Notes under the pieces: model-generated
The model's input: only the letters and a program-made list of their open reading frames with translations
Databases searched by the model: none
What the model was told of the DNA's origin: nothing
Made by a program: the position numbers and the translations under genes
Assembly: GCF_963576675.1 (NCBI RefSeq)
Contig: NC_088919.1
Location: 40,136,501 to 40,200,500 of the forward strand
Length of the DNA: 64,000 bases
Direction of reading: 5' to 3'
From: Euphorbia lathyris
Taxonomy: Eukaryota > Streptophyta > Magnoliopsida > Malpighiales > Euphorbiaceae
Part shown: positions 1 to 11,795 of the stretch, piece by piece
Layout: each line of letters opens with the position of its first letter
Position numbering within the stretch: position 1 is the stretch's first letter

Positions 1-1705
1 TGTCAGCTGGAGGTGCTTTGAGGAAGAGATTTTTCGATTTTGCTTACAACTAGTAAGTTGCATTGAACTGTTTGAGCTTCATTATAATCCTAGACCCTTC
101 ATGTCCTGGGTGTAAAACTAATTTGGAATATGCTGACAGCAAACTACGAAATCTAGAGAAGGGTCTGCCACAAGCACAAGCATCACCTCTCTCGGATAAG
201 CTCGTCTTTGAAAAGGTTGGTGATCGGCTTATACTCCACTCCTGTCCTAAGTTTCTGTTTATCGGACTGAAACATGTGTCATCTTTTGGCAGACAAAACA
301 AACATTGGGTGGTCGAGTTCGTATCTTGTTATCTGGCGCTGCGCCTTTGCCTAGGCATGTTGAGGAGTTTTTAAGAGTCACCTCTGGCTCCACTTTATCA
401 CAAGGATATGGTATGATACAACACTTTTGTCTGCTTAAGCCTTAAGTGAACTTTGCGGAAATTCTTGTACCGACTTCTTATAAAGAATACAGGAAGTCTG
501 TCAGTCTCTTCTGCAACCCTGCATTGTTCAGTAATGTAGGATTGAAGGCAATAGCAGTACTGGCCAACTAATATTAATATTTTCCTTTCTCATCTGTAAT
601 AGGTTTGACCGAGAGTTGTGGAGGTTGTTTAACATCAATAGGTGATGTATATCCCATGATTGGAACTGTTGGAGTCCCCATGACAACCATTGAAGTGAGG
701 CTTGAGTCTGTGCCGGAGATGGGATACGATGCCCTATCCACCGTTCCACGGGGAGAAATTTGCCTCAGGGGAAATACATTATTTTCTGGTTACCATAAGA
801 GAGATGATTTGACAAAAGAAGTCGTTATTGATGGATGGTTTCATACAGGTAACAAGAGTATTTTCTATCTTTTCCCTGAGCAATATTTTTAATTAGTCAG
901 CGAAACTGGTTTAGTAATCGAAAAATCTGAGTACTGAATATATAATGTTGGAAACATTACAGGTGACATTGGTGAATTGCAACCAAATGGAGCAATGAAG
1001 ATCATTGACAGGAAAAAGAACATATTTAAGCTATCCCAAGGTGAATATGTTGCAGTAGAGAACCTTGAAAACACATATTCACGATGCCCTCTTGTATCAT
1101 CAGTACGTCAAATTGACAGTTTGTGGAACTTTCTTATTTTCTACAACATATCAGTTGGTTTAACTCTTACTCTTTACAGATTTGGATCTACGGAAACAGC
1201 TTCGAGTCATTTCTTGTTTCTGTTGTTGTGCCTGAGGGACAGGCACTTCAGGATTGGGCAGCAAACAATAATGTGACAGGTGATTTTGAATCTTTGTGCC
1301 AAAATTTGAAGGCTAAGAAATATATCTTAGATGAACTGAATAGCACTGCTCAGAAAAACAAGGTATGTCAATTATTTCTCTGTTTCAGCTATCTAATGTG
1401 CATTATTTTGTTTTCTCTCCTTAACTAACATGGAAAATCATCGGTGCAGCTTCGGGGATTTGAAATGTTAAAGGCAATTCATTTGGAACCTCGTCCATTT
1501 GATATGGAGAGAGATATGGTAACTCCAACATTTAAGCTCAAGAGGCCGCAGTTACTCAAACATTATAAGGTATTTTTAGGCGAAATTCATCAAAATATCC
1601 TGTATTTTGAGAGATTACAATTTAATTTGCATTATCTTGGGATTTGTTTTTGCACAGGACTGCATCGATCAACTATACAGTGAAGCAAAGGAATTAAAGG
1701 CATGA
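1..1705 (+). CDS. LACS1: Long-chain acyl-CoA synthetase, LACS1-like, 3' part
   Basis: This enzyme activates long-chain fatty acids to acyl-CoA with ATP; LACS1 in Arabidopsis is an ER enzyme of cuticular wax and cutin synthesis. I read eight exons: 1-52, 140-215, 293-410, 603-848, 963-1102, 1180-1362, 1450-1569 and 1658-1705, all introns GT/AG. The frame stays open for 326 residues and ends at TGA 1703-1705. Visible motifs are YGLTESCGG, the adenylate-forming signature DGWFHTGDIGE, and [18 protein letters not shown] with its conserved lysine. Among plant LACS proteins, wording such as [20 protein letters not shown] fits the LACS1 type best, from memory of the family. Family members have about 660 residues, so the N-terminal half lies left of the window. 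No break is visible. It converges with the COR413 gene. Confidence 0.9.
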
Positions 1706-2634
1706 AGGAGTTCTTCAAGCATGAACACGAGGTGTAGATTTGCAGAACTCTCCTTTGGTTGACTTCCGGAAAGAAGGGAAAAGAGTTTAGTTATGCTTTC
1801 AGCAGCTCTGTTTGTTGTTAAACATGATCAATGTTCATAGATAAACAAATTTGAAGGGTCATGTCCCTCAGCTTGCATATCAATGATATATTTATACTTT
1901 GTTACATGTTACAAATGTTGTTTCATGGTTTGATTGTGAAAGGATTCTAATCCCTAAAGTTAGATCTCGAGTTCGATCAATCTTAATTGAAAGAGTAGCA
2001 TAAAGGGTGTCCGATCAATCTCAAAAACTGATCAATCAAATTCATTTTGAAAACAAAATTGTTTCCTTCAGTAAAGGACTACTTTATGATCAATGGACAA
2101 CAAGTACTTTGTCTCAGATTCACAGAAACATAAGCTGAAAATTGTATCACAGAGCATCCTAGAAAAGAAATGCCAACATTAATATCCTTACAACACACTT
2201 TATGTTACAATTATGACAGACATTCTGAATTTTCATGCAGTGGAAAAAAAAAATTGCCACAAAAAAATGACATAAATCATAACATTCATAATATGAAAAG
2301 CAAGAAATGACAACCATAACATTCATAATTAGTATATACCTTTCAACTATGCTGAAGCATACTTCAAAATTTGATTGGCTGTGTATTTGGGGATTTATAC
2401 CAGCAGAGGAAGATATATGGACATGAAAAGGCTTTATATTGGCAACAATAGAATCAATTATTAACACATTATGAACTTCTGAAACTTTTTTTTTATTATT
2501 ACAGGAAACAGTAACAAAAGACTCTTCAAGGTTCGGCAATGGCAATACAAATGGTCTGAATCACACAGCAAGAATAACTCAAAAACTGAACGAAATGCCA
2601 TGTCAAAGTAAATGTACAGTCTGCTTAAGTTCGC
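1706..2634. other. Intergenic region between convergent genes
   Basis: This holds the 3' untranslated regions of LACS1 (from the left) and COR413 (from the right). Reading frames here are short, lack family similarity and are low in complexity. I see no further gene or transposon. Confidence 0.6.
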
Positions 2635-4101
2635 CTAAAGGAAACCAAGTACCAATGCCCATGCTGGATAAACAAACAGAAGGACTATGCCAATGGTGTT
2701 CGATACGCCATTTGCTTTTGTAAATGCGTTTCTGAACCCACCAGATGCTCGGATGTGTTCTTGAAGCAAATAGCAAGCAATGACAAGGGATATCCCCACG
2801 CCTATCCAGCTATTCCTTACAGAGCTCGCGATCAAACTGGGAGCCACCACTATAAGTAGAATCCCAGCACCTGGCATTTCTAGCCAATCTGCAACAATAG
2901 ATGTACACCAGTCAAGAAAATTGTTCCATGATCATCTTTCTTATATGATAAACATCCACACAGCAGCACTATATATGCTAGTACGAACAGGAATGGAAAT
3001 ACGAACAGACTAATCGCATGCACTTATATATGAAAAAAGGACTGCAATGAAACTTCTCAGCTGAGTAGATCTTGTCATATAATGAGTATACCTGGGAAGT
3101 GTCTTGGGAAGAAAAGACGGAGTACAACAGCAACAAGAGCAACCCACTTTCCAACCTCACCCCTGCTCAATGAAACAACTTTAAGTTAAAGAAGGCGGGG
3201 GGAAGGATTACAGAGTATACGAGCTACTGAAAAAGACGATTTCTCACCTGAAAATGTTAAACAATAGTGGCGGAAGACTGAAGAAAATGTAAGGGATCAA
3301 TAAGCCAGTAAGTATGTTGCTTCTCCAGTTTGTTCGATCCAAGATCAACAAATAACTGCAATATGGATCAACGGATGAGTATGTTAGGCTAGAAGATCAT
3401 AATCAACGAAAGTGAAAGGTTTCTATAGAGGTAGAACATGTCATTTGAAGCTTGCAATCAGTTCATAATCTTCAAAAATTTCCTTTAAGCACAAGATACG
3501 AACTCCTAAAGTAAAGCATATACACATTGCCATAAACTTCAAGTGCATATAAACAACAAAAGTTATCTTGCCAAAAACCCCAACTCACAAGAAAAAGTAC
3601 AGTTTCCCAAATTAACAAAGGAACGCTTTTTATTCAGTTGAAACATGAATAAAGAAGAAATTGAATCAAACATTGTGAATATCTTCCAAGGTTAGAGATT
3701 CATTGTAGACACGCTCATCCATGTACTTAAGCAACATAAGCCAGGAAATCCAAATCTCACAAAATATGCAGATCATTATCTCAAAATCCATAATAAATTA
3801 GGTTAATCCAAAGACTTGATAGCTCATTTTTCAATCAATGAAGAACATACACCAGAAACAGTAATAAACAATGAAATCAACTAAGAAGCATGCCAATAAA
3901 ATCAATAGAAGAAAGGGGGGCATACATAGCAGCAAAAGAAGCCATCCATTGAAGAAAAGAAGTCCCGAAACCCAATCCACCAAGCTTGATAGCATGATTG
4001 GCTAGATTCTTTGCTGCATTCTTCAACTCTTGGAAATCAGAAGAAATCAGCTCACTTTTTTGCTGATCTGTTCTCATTGACAAGAAATTTTGAATCCCCA
4101 T
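2635..4101 (-). CDS. COR413PM: Cold-regulated 413 (COR413) membrane protein
   Basis: COR413 proteins are small multi-pass membrane proteins induced by cold, drought and ABA; their biochemical role is not settled. Coding exons on the minus strand are 3926-4101, 3248-3355, 3092-3162 and 2635-2888, with GT/AG borders. Their sum is 609 bp, giving 202 residues, the usual length of the plasma-membrane type. The start is the first ATG (4099-4101) after an in-frame TAA. Family blocks seen: SDFQELKNAAKNLANHA, LGGLGFGTSFLQW, LLILDRTNW, LRLFFPRHFPDWLEMPGA, CYLLQEHIRASGGFRNAF and GVSNTIGIVLLFVYP. Four or five hydrophobic segments span residues about 45-200. The short N-terminus without an obvious transit peptide favours the plasma-membrane type over the chloroplast envelope type. 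All exons are intact. The G-box at 4296-4303 fits ABA or cold control. Confidence 0.93.
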
Positions 4102-4295
4102 TCTCAAACTCAAACTCCTTACTTCTTCCGGGTGTTTCTTGTGTCTTGATCCAAACACAATGTTCAAATTTAAGAAAATCAGGTGACATTATAGTAAGAT
4201 ATTTTGGGAACAGGCTGGCGAATGCGACAAAAAGACTTGAGGATAGAGGTGGGTCAAGGATTCTATTAATTAAAGATATCTACAAAATTAAAATG

Positions 4296-4303
4296 CCACG
4301 TGG
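4296..4303. promoter_or_regulatory. G-box / ABRE-type element upstream of COR413
   Basis: The palindrome CCACGTGG contains the ACGTG core bound by bZIP (ABF-type) and some bHLH factors. It lies 195 bp upstream of the COR413 ATG. I saw no clear CCGAC drought/cold (DRE/CRT) element nearby. Function is inferred from position. Confidence 0.5.
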
Positions 4304-4890
4304 AATGCTTAACTAGTCTTTCTTTTTTTGTTAAATTTTGCAATTATACACTTGCCCTTTTGGTTAATAATGTTTTAGTTTGAAAAGGAAAGCAGAAAAT
4401 GTTAAAAAAAGCTAAAAGCTATTATCTTCTACTATCAAATTAAATTTTGCCACTTATTTTTCATTTCTTCCAGATTGTTTTATTTTTCTAATGTCATCTT
4501 AAACTATTACTCTATTTTTTAATCCTATTTATGTAGTTGTTATCAAGACTAATCATTGAGTATTTTAGAAGCGTGACACTTGTTATACTCATATTTTCTT
4601 TTACAAATTAAAAATATATTAAATTTAATTAAATTCTTATTAGATAAAAACACTATATATATATATATATATAAAGTGTTGCACCAAAATATATAAAGAA
4701 ACATAAACACAACAAATTAAAATATATATATTTTTAATAAAAGAAACAATATTTTTATAATCTAAAAAACTATTAAAATAATGTTGTTATAAAAAAAAAA
4801 GTGCCCCAAATGGGGCAAGGATTTGCAGCTGGGTTGGAATGGAATGTCATCCGTACACCAGATCAATAATTTAATGCTACATTATACTTT
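4304..4890. other. AT-rich intergenic stretch with TA microsatellite
   Basis: Very AT-rich DNA with a short (TA)n run near 4656-4672. No gene or bounded transposon was recognised. Confidence 0.5.
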
Positions 4891-5671
4891 GGCCCTATTT
4901 GAGAATTAGCTGTTAGCTGATTACATTAGCTGATTTAACTAGCTGTTTGTGTAGACCTGTTTGATAAAAATTAGCTGATTGATAACAACGGTTTGTGCAA
5001 AAAGACGAATAAGTGCATTTCTTTTTTTAATATTGGAGGAGGAGTCTATCTATTACGGGGCGTTTGGTATTCTATTGGAATATGGATAAGGATAAAAGTT
5101 GGGATATGGACAAGGATAAATAGTTGGGATAAAGATAAAAATATAATTCGAGAATTATTATTCAATGTTTGGTACGTGGGATAGGGATAGGGATAAAATA
5201 ATACATTTTACTATTTTAACCGTATTTAAACTACATAACATTAATTTGAGGGATAAGATAGACTTTTCCATCCTATTAAAATCGCAGGAGCTTATCCCAC
5301 TTCTTATACCACCCCCCTCCTGGGTATAGGATTTGAGGGATAAGAGACTTATCCCTCATCTGTCTCACTCTCCTATCTCACAAACAAACACGTGATAACT
5401 TATCTCGTGATTTTTATCCCTATCCCACCTCCTATATCCCTCCTAACAAACACCTTGTTAGGGTTAAAGAAGTCCATTAATTTTAATATTGCAAAACGCT
5501 AATTGAAAAAACTCCTTTTAGGAGCTTTTTCTAAATTAGCGTTTTCATCCCAAAACTCTCCCCCAAACCTCTCTCTACCAAACACCCCAATCAGCAGTTT
5601 CAGTGGTCAAACCACTAAAGTTGGTCAAAACCGCTCTTTTTATTACAAAACGCTCTTTACCAAATAGGGTC
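4891..5671. mobile_element. MITE-like element (outer), split by a second MITE
   Basis: The left end GGCCCTATTTG is the near-perfect inverted copy of the right end CAAATAGGGTC, with TTT on both sides (4888-4890, 5672-5674) as a possible 3-bp target duplication. Without the nested element it is about 376 bp and has no coding capacity. Repeated AGCTGATT-type motifs near the left end resemble those in the CYP74 intron MITE (41428-41814). The superfamily is uncertain. Confidence 0.6.
5056..5457. mobile_element. Tourist/Harbinger-like MITE nested in the outer MITE
   Basis: This is a 402-bp element flanked by TTA (5053-5055 and 5458-5460), the classic PIF/Harbinger target duplication. The ends CGGGGCGTTTGGTA and TAACAAACACCTTG are imperfect inverted repeats. 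The interior is rich in GGATAAGG-type motifs whose complements (TTATCCC) fill the right half, so the whole can fold back. No ORF. Confidence 0.65.
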
Positions 5672-5674
5672 TTT

Positions 5675-5692
5675 AACTAACAAAAATACTAA
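5675..5692. repeat. Target site duplication, left copy, of LINE 5693-11246
   Basis: The 18-mer AACTAACAAAAATACTAA recurs exactly at 11247-11264 right after the LINE's A-tail, marking target-primed insertion. It starts only 3 bp beyond the outer MITE. Confidence 0.92.
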
Positions 5693-5697
5693 CCGCC

Positions 5698-7014
5698 ATG
5701 GCTGGGACGGCTGCCGGAGACCTGGGAGACTTTGCAATTGCGCATCTCTTCAGCAGATCTTCATTTTCTCGCCTTTCTGAACCAAAAGTCCCTGCTCGGA
5801 ACTCTTTTGCTGATGTCGTGAAGAACTCCATTCCGTCAGCAGGACGACCTTCGCCGATCGCGATGCCTGCTCCAACACAGCCAATGATCTCTGATGAAGG
5901 AGGGTTTCATGCTGTTCGAATTCCTCAAGTACTCTACGAGGAACGCGTGAAAGTTGTACAACATTCTGTCATTGGCCGGATTTCTCTAAATAAAGGGGAA
6001 AAGCCGTGGAAGCATGCTGATCTCAAACAGAAGCTAAACCAGGTATGCAGACGCAATCTTGATTGGAAACTGATTTCCCTTGGTAAAGGATTCTTTCAGA
6101 TTGTAATGCCTGATGAGAGTGCCCTTCAAAGCATCTGGAGTCATGGTGCAATTTCTCTCAAGCCGGGTATTATCAGATTCTCGCCCTGGACTCCCGGCTT
6201 CAACCCAGAGCTTCACAAATCCGCCTCTGCACAAGTCTGGGTAAGATTCTATAATCTTCCTTGGGAATTCTGGGATTCCAGAATCATTGCGAGCATTGCT
6301 CGAGCTGTTGGAGTTCCAATTAAATTTGACTATAACACGATTAATGGTGAATTTGGTCACTATGCCAGAGTTCTTATTGATGTTGAACTCACTTCAGAAA
6401 TTCAGGACAGGCTCCGTGTTGACACTGATGAGCATAAACAATGGGTCTTCTTAGAATACGAGAATTTACCTATGTTGTGTGGTACTTGCTCTGCCATTGG
6501 GCATTCTTCAGCTTCTTGCAGGAGGAACACCAATGTTACACAGCCTCAAGGCAACAGACCTCCTAATCCGCCTATTAAACGATCCTGGCAGCGTGTTAAA
6601 TCCAACCCGGTCGCCAATGATAAGAACCAGGAGGGGGCGAATGTCCTGCGCAGTGAGGACAACCCATTTGGGGTAAACAAGGGAAATGTGGATAATCTTC
6701 AAATAGTGTTGCACCGCTCTGAAACATATGAATCTAAGGAACGGGATACCTGGGAGGACTGTAGTGAAGATGACAGGAGGGCTGAGTCCGACCTTGAATA
6801 ACTGGATGTTCGTATACCTACAGGGCTGCCAAAAGAGGTAAACTATCTTTCTGAATCTTTTGAATGGACTCAACATATGATTAGAACACAGAATAGAGAT
6901 ATATGTACTGTGAAGGACTATGCAGCTGAGAGCAGTGATTGGATCACGTCCCGTAAAAAATCCAAAGGCAAAAACAAACAGTCTCGTCTGACAGGACGAG
7001 TCGACTCCCAGTAG
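5698..7014 (+). pseudogene. LINE ORF1, nucleic-acid-binding protein, one nonsense codon
   Basis: ORF1 proteins of plant L1 elements bind the element RNA. From the ATG at 5698 the frame runs 367 codons to a TAA (6799-6801). It then stays open in the same frame for 70 more codons to TAG 7012-7014, which suggests a 438-residue original. Residues about 80-240 resemble the plant DUF4283 domain (for example LGKGFFQIVM, SPWTPGFNPE, VWVRFYNLPWEFWD). A zinc knuckle of CX2CX4HX4C form follows (LCGTCSAIGHSSASC, about residue 260). The tail is charged and ends in a lysine-rich stretch. The internal TAA is likely a CAA-to-TAA change, by inference. The true stop sits 2 bp before the ORF2 ATG. Confidence 0.85.
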
Positions 7015-7016
7015 TG

Positions 7017-10000
7017 ATGAATATATTGTACTGGAATTGCAGGGGTATCCTGAATTTGGGAACCCAGAGGGCTCTCAAGTTAATCTGTCGAAGCAATCAC
7101 CTAGACCTTGTCTGCCTTGCTGAACCTATGATTGATCCTGATAGAGTCCCTGATCAGTTCTGGAGGTCTATTGGTCTGCAATTCGTTACCCGCAATGATG
7201 TAAATTCCATTTGGGTCTTTTGTAAAATTGGGCACATGGATCGGTGTTCCACTGTCACCAATCATGACCAGCATGTGACTCTGAGGTATAGTCTCCTTCA
7301 ATCTCATTACCACATTTCTTTTGTTTATGGTAGTAACAATGCTGGCAGGCGCAGAGTTTTGTGGGATTCATTGCTCTCAGTGGTAGGAGGTGATAAAAGA
7401 TTGATTTTGGGTGACTTTAATGCGGTATTAGGGGCGCATGAAAAAACAGGTCGAAGTCCATCTGGAGGCAGTTGCAGGGATTTTAGAGAATTCATTAGAA
7501 ATGGGGAGTTATTGGAGGTTGATAATACTGGGCTTCAATTCACTTGGTCGAACGGAAGAAGAGGAGAGGATTATGTGGAATGTAAATTGGACAGAGCTTT
7601 GGTAAATTCTGAATTCATTGATTGTTGGGACAGATTAAACTGTTCTGTTCTTCCTCGCAATAAATCCGATCACAGTCCGATTCTTCTGTCATGTACTTCT
7701 AGCACCAGCAGAAAAAGCAGGTTCAAATTTCTATCTATGTGGACCACGCATAGCTCTCTCCACAAGCTTGTGGCTGATCACTGGGAGTCCTGCAATGTCT
7801 CTCTTCCTCCCGCCCAGCTGCTCTGTTATAAGCTCAAGTCTCTTAGGCCCAAGCTCAGAATTTGGAACAAGGAAGTGTTTGGACATGTAGACAGCAACAT
7901 CTCTGATGCTATGATGAAGCTTGAAAGCATCCAAAGTTCAATTTCGAGTGAAGGCATGAATGAGGCTAGATTTGCTCAGGAAATTGAAGCGCAGCAGGAT
8001 CTGGACCTACAGCTCTACAGACAGGAGCCGCTGTTCAGGGAGAAAAGCAAAGAAAAATGGCTAGCCGCTGGGGACAGAAACACCAACTTCTTTCACCGAT
8101 CTGCTAAAATAAAAAAGGTGCAATCCTCTCTGGATTCTATGCTCATTGACAATGTAGTGACTTATGATGAGCAGGCCATAGCTAATCATGTGGTCAGCTA
8201 CTATAAAGAGTTGTTCACTGGCAGCATACGGCATGCAAACTATGACAACATAAGCTCTGTCATCCCCAATTGTGTGACTGACGAGGATAATGATAGTCTT
8301 CTGATGCGTCCCTCTATTGAAGAAATCCGGAGTGCGGTTTTTAGCATGAATAGGGACAACTCGCCTGGTTCGGATGGGTTTGGAGGTATGTTTTATCAGC
8401 ACTTTTGGGATATTGTGAAAAATGATGTTTGTCAAATGGTCTTTAGTTTTTTTGATACTGGATACATGCTGCCTGGTATGAATTCAAGTATTATTGCTCT
8501 TATACCCAAAACTGAGGGGGCAAACGAAATACAGCACTTTAGACCTGTGGCGATGGGCAATTTCAATTACAAGATCATATCAAAGATTATTTCTGAAAGG
8601 CTCGCCTCGATTGCTGCCAGTATTATTTCAGACAACCAATTTGGCTTCATAGCCGGAAGAAATATACATCAGTGCATAGCTACTGCTTCTGAGGGGGTCA
8701 ATCTGCTTAAAAAGAAATGTTTTGGGGGCAATATGGCTCTAAAAATTGACATCAGAAAGGCCTTCGATACTCTGGATTGGAATTTTCTTCTAGCGGTGCT
8801 TGAATCATTTGGTTTCTCTCTCAAATTTAGAGATTGGATTTTGGAGATTTTAAGGTCGGCTAGAATCTCAATTGCCTTGGGTGGAGGGATTAAAGGATTT
8901 TTTGGATGCTCCTGTGGGTTCAGGCAAGGGGACCCGCTCTCTTCCACGTTGTTTGGGCTAGCAGAGGACTTCCTGGGTCGATGGATAACCAAGCTGATTG
9001 GTGAGCGCAGGCTGGACCCCATGCAGTACACGAAGGATTCTGTCTTCCCGTCGCACCTGTTGTATGCTGATGACATGTTGATTTTCCTTAGAGCTACGTC
9101 AAAGAACATGAAAGGTATTCGTGACACTTCCAACATGTATGAAAATTACTCTGGTCAAGCTGTTAACTGGAATAAATCCCAGGCTTTGTTTGGTAATTTC
9201 ATCACTGCATCAAAAAGGGGCAGGCTGGCTGTACTTCTAAATATTCAGCAAGCATCTCTCCCATTCTCTTATCTGGGTGTACCTTTATTCCAAGGAGCGC
9301 CTAGAGCTCGCCATTTGAATCCTCTCCTTGACAAATTTCTCAGTAAATTCAATCTCTGGCGTGGTCGTATGCTTTCGTTTGCGGGGAGGCTCACCCTCAT
9401 TAAATCATCATTAACTAGTGCCCTGGTGCACTCCTTTCTGATTTATCGTTGGCCTGCCTCCCTAGTGCAGAAGGCTAATAAGGCAGTAAGGAACTTTCTC
9501 TGGACTGGAGACAGGGATTGTAGGAAACTCATTATGGTTCCGTGGAATCTCTGCTGTCAGCATGTAAACAATGGTGGATTGGGGATTAAAAATTACAGGT
9601 TGTTTAATCAGGCTCTTCTTGCAAAATTTGGTTGGGAGCTAATCTAAGGAAGTGGTGCTATCGTCAAACTACTTCGGACCCGGTTCTTTGAAATTTCTGG
9701 TCTGAGTAAAAAGCACATTTCGAACTCCTCTATTTGGTCGTCGCTCAGAATGATTATTGATGAGATTAGAGCAGAATCAGTTTGGTGGATTGGTGAGGAT
9801 TCGGAGCTTAACTTTTGGGTAGGAAATTGGATTGTGCCGTCAATAGCCGATCAATGGCAAATTCCGCGAAATTTGCAGGCAAACCTGTACGAACCGATCC
9901 ATCTTTACAGACAAAATGGAGAGTGGCACAATTTGCAATCGCTTCCTGAGGACATCCAATCTCGGATTCGGCAGATTGAAGTGCTAAATGGAGCGGATTC

Positions 10001-11075
10001 ATGCATTTGGGAGCCTTCTGACTCGGGGCTACTGACAGCCAAAGCCTATTATGCCATTCACGACACTGCAAACAGAGTTGGTTGGAGCAAGTTCCTTTGG
10101 AACCCGCACGTCCCTCCCAGGCGAGCCGCAACCTGCTGGAAACTTCTGCATGGTAAATTGGCAGTTCAGACGGCGCTGCAGAAGAGGGGATTTCATCTCG
10201 CGCAACGCTGTGAGTTGTGCAAATCTAATGTAGAGTCTCTCTCCCATCTCTTCATCACTTGCGAAGTCGCTATCGAGCTGTGGTCTATGATATTCAACTT
10301 GTTTAACATAGGTTACTGCTATCATTCTAATGTTGCTGAGTTCTTCTTGGCTTTATACTCGATGCGCCTTGGAAGAAATAGGAGAAAGAGCTGGAATTAT
10401 GCAGTAGTCACTTGCATTTGGTTCATTTGGCTTATCAGAAACAATGCGATCTTTAAAGAGGACCTCCCTTCAATCCAAAGCATAAAACACAGACTCATGA
10501 CGCTGATTAGGGAGGGATGCGGCTCTGCTGTTAGTACGGGAAGATAGATTCTGGAACCGAGTTTTGTGACAGTGAGATGGCTGGCTCCTCCGGCAAATTG
10601 GATAAAAGTGAATACTGATGGTGCTGCGAGTTCTGTAGGCAACGCGGGAGCTGGGGGATTATTCCGCAATGCAAGAGGATTTGTCGTCGGCTGCTTCGCT
10701 CTTCCTATCAGGAGCTCGTCCCCTATCATTGCTGAATTAAAAGCAATTGTTTTTGCTGTCAACGCCGCATGGGAAAGAAACTGGAGAAACATATGGATTG
10801 AATCAGACTCAACTTTTGCGGTTCAGTCGTTGAAAAACAGCCGCTCTGATATGCCTTGGAGAATTCGAAGGGAGTGGCAAACCTGTCTCAATCAGCTTTC
10901 TGTTATGAACTGGCAAGCATCGCATATCTACAGAGAGGGCAACCAAGTTGCGGATCGATTGGCAAGTCATGGGCAATCAGCCACATCTACTTGCTGGTGG
11001 CATTTAGCTCCATACTTCTGCCAAGAGTTAGTGGTCGATGATCTATGTAATGTAGCTCGTTTGCGCTTTCTGTAA
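7017..11075 (+). pseudogene. LINE ORF2: endonuclease, reverse transcriptase, RNase H; two nonsense codons
   Basis: ORF2 drives target-primed reverse transcription. The ATG at 7017 opens the typical start MNILYWNCRG. One frame runs 1352 residues to TAA 11073-11075, broken by TAA 9645-9647 (codon 877) and TAG 10545-10547 (codon 1177). Domains in order: apurinic-type endonuclease (about residues 1-220; LGDFNAV, SDHSPILL), reverse transcriptase (about 440-730; RPVAMGNFNYKI, FRQGDPLS, catalytic YADDMLIF near residue 683), a zf-RVT domain (about 1020-1090; WNPHVPPRRAATCWK, CELCKS, HLFITC), and RNase H (about 1190-1330) with its acidic residues in NTDGA, AELKAI, ESDST and VADRLA. All catalytic residues I looked for are present; only the stops disable it. 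Confidence 0.92.
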
Positions 11076-11246
11076 ATTGGTGTTTATTCTTTTTTTCTTT
11101 ACATTTTTTGATTCTTTTTTCTGTTCCTTCCCCTCTGTAATTTTCCTTTTTTATCAATAAATTTCGGGTTGTTGGTTGTGTCGGGGGTGCCAACCTAGCT
11201 GGGATGTCCGACCCTCCTTCGCGTCCCAACTTTCAATCATAAAAAA

Positions 11247-11264
11247 AACTAACAAAAATACTAA
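11247..11264. repeat. Target site duplication, right copy, of LINE 5693-11246
   Basis: Exact repeat of 5675-5692, directly after the A-rich end of the LINE. Confidence 0.92.
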
Positions 11265-11793
11265 TTAACTACATAATATTAATTTTTTTTGAAAGAAATA
11301 TAAAAAAGAAATACTAATGATTGTTAATTTTTTGATTAATTATGAAAGAAATATAAAAAGGAAACTAATAAAAAATCTAATTAAATAAAGAATGGTTAAT
11401 AATTATCTGTGTCGATCTTAAATGATGAATGGGTACCCACCATTTGACATGGTTGGATGAGAATGATACGAACTTGTGGCTGTTATACCTTATGGAGGGC
11501 CTCGGGCAAAGGGCATCCTCTATTCTATAATCTTTTTCTTTCACCCAAGTCAAATTATTGAATATTAGTACACTTTATTTTCCCTTTCATTTTCCATATT
11601 TTCGTTGCCGACATCCATACTAATATTACTGTCCGAATATAACTAACTATAATTAGCAATGTGCCGACATAGTATTATATTGTCTCAACCTTAGTTATAG
11701 TAACTGGAAGCCACCAATTCATACTCGGGACAAATTTATGTGGTTTGGATTTGGCAATCCGCCACTCCACGTATATAAAATAGTACAAAATAG
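11265..11793. other. AT-rich intergenic stretch
   Basis: No gene, RNA or bounded repeat recognised; it is the right flank of the LINE insertion. Confidence 0.5.
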
Positions 11794-11795
11794 TA

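Larger units (their letters stand above)
5693..11246 (+). mobile_element. Near full-length plant L1-type LINE
   Basis: This 5554-bp non-LTR retrotransposon has ORF1, ORF2, a roughly 170-bp 3' UTR containing AATAAA, and a short A-tail, bounded by a perfect 18-bp target duplication. The 5' untranslated region is only 5 bp (CCGCC before ATG 5698), so the copy is either slightly 5'-truncated or the family has a very short leader. Both ORFs keep one frame throughout, with no frameshift that I could see, but contain three nonsense codons (6799, 9645, 10545). It is therefore inactive as a protein source yet fairly young. Confidence 0.93.

Noticed and set aside
2159..2545. 128-codon minus-strand ORF next to COR413
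   Set aside because: Low-complexity, AT-driven composition, no family motif and no ATG at its start; more likely untranslated or intergenic DNA.
4656..4672. TA repeat as replication origin or promoter
   Set aside because: A simple microsatellite in AT-rich DNA; no gene starts near it.
7101..9136. Long antisense ORFs within LINE ORF2
   Set aside because: They are antisense shadows of a well-supported coding frame.
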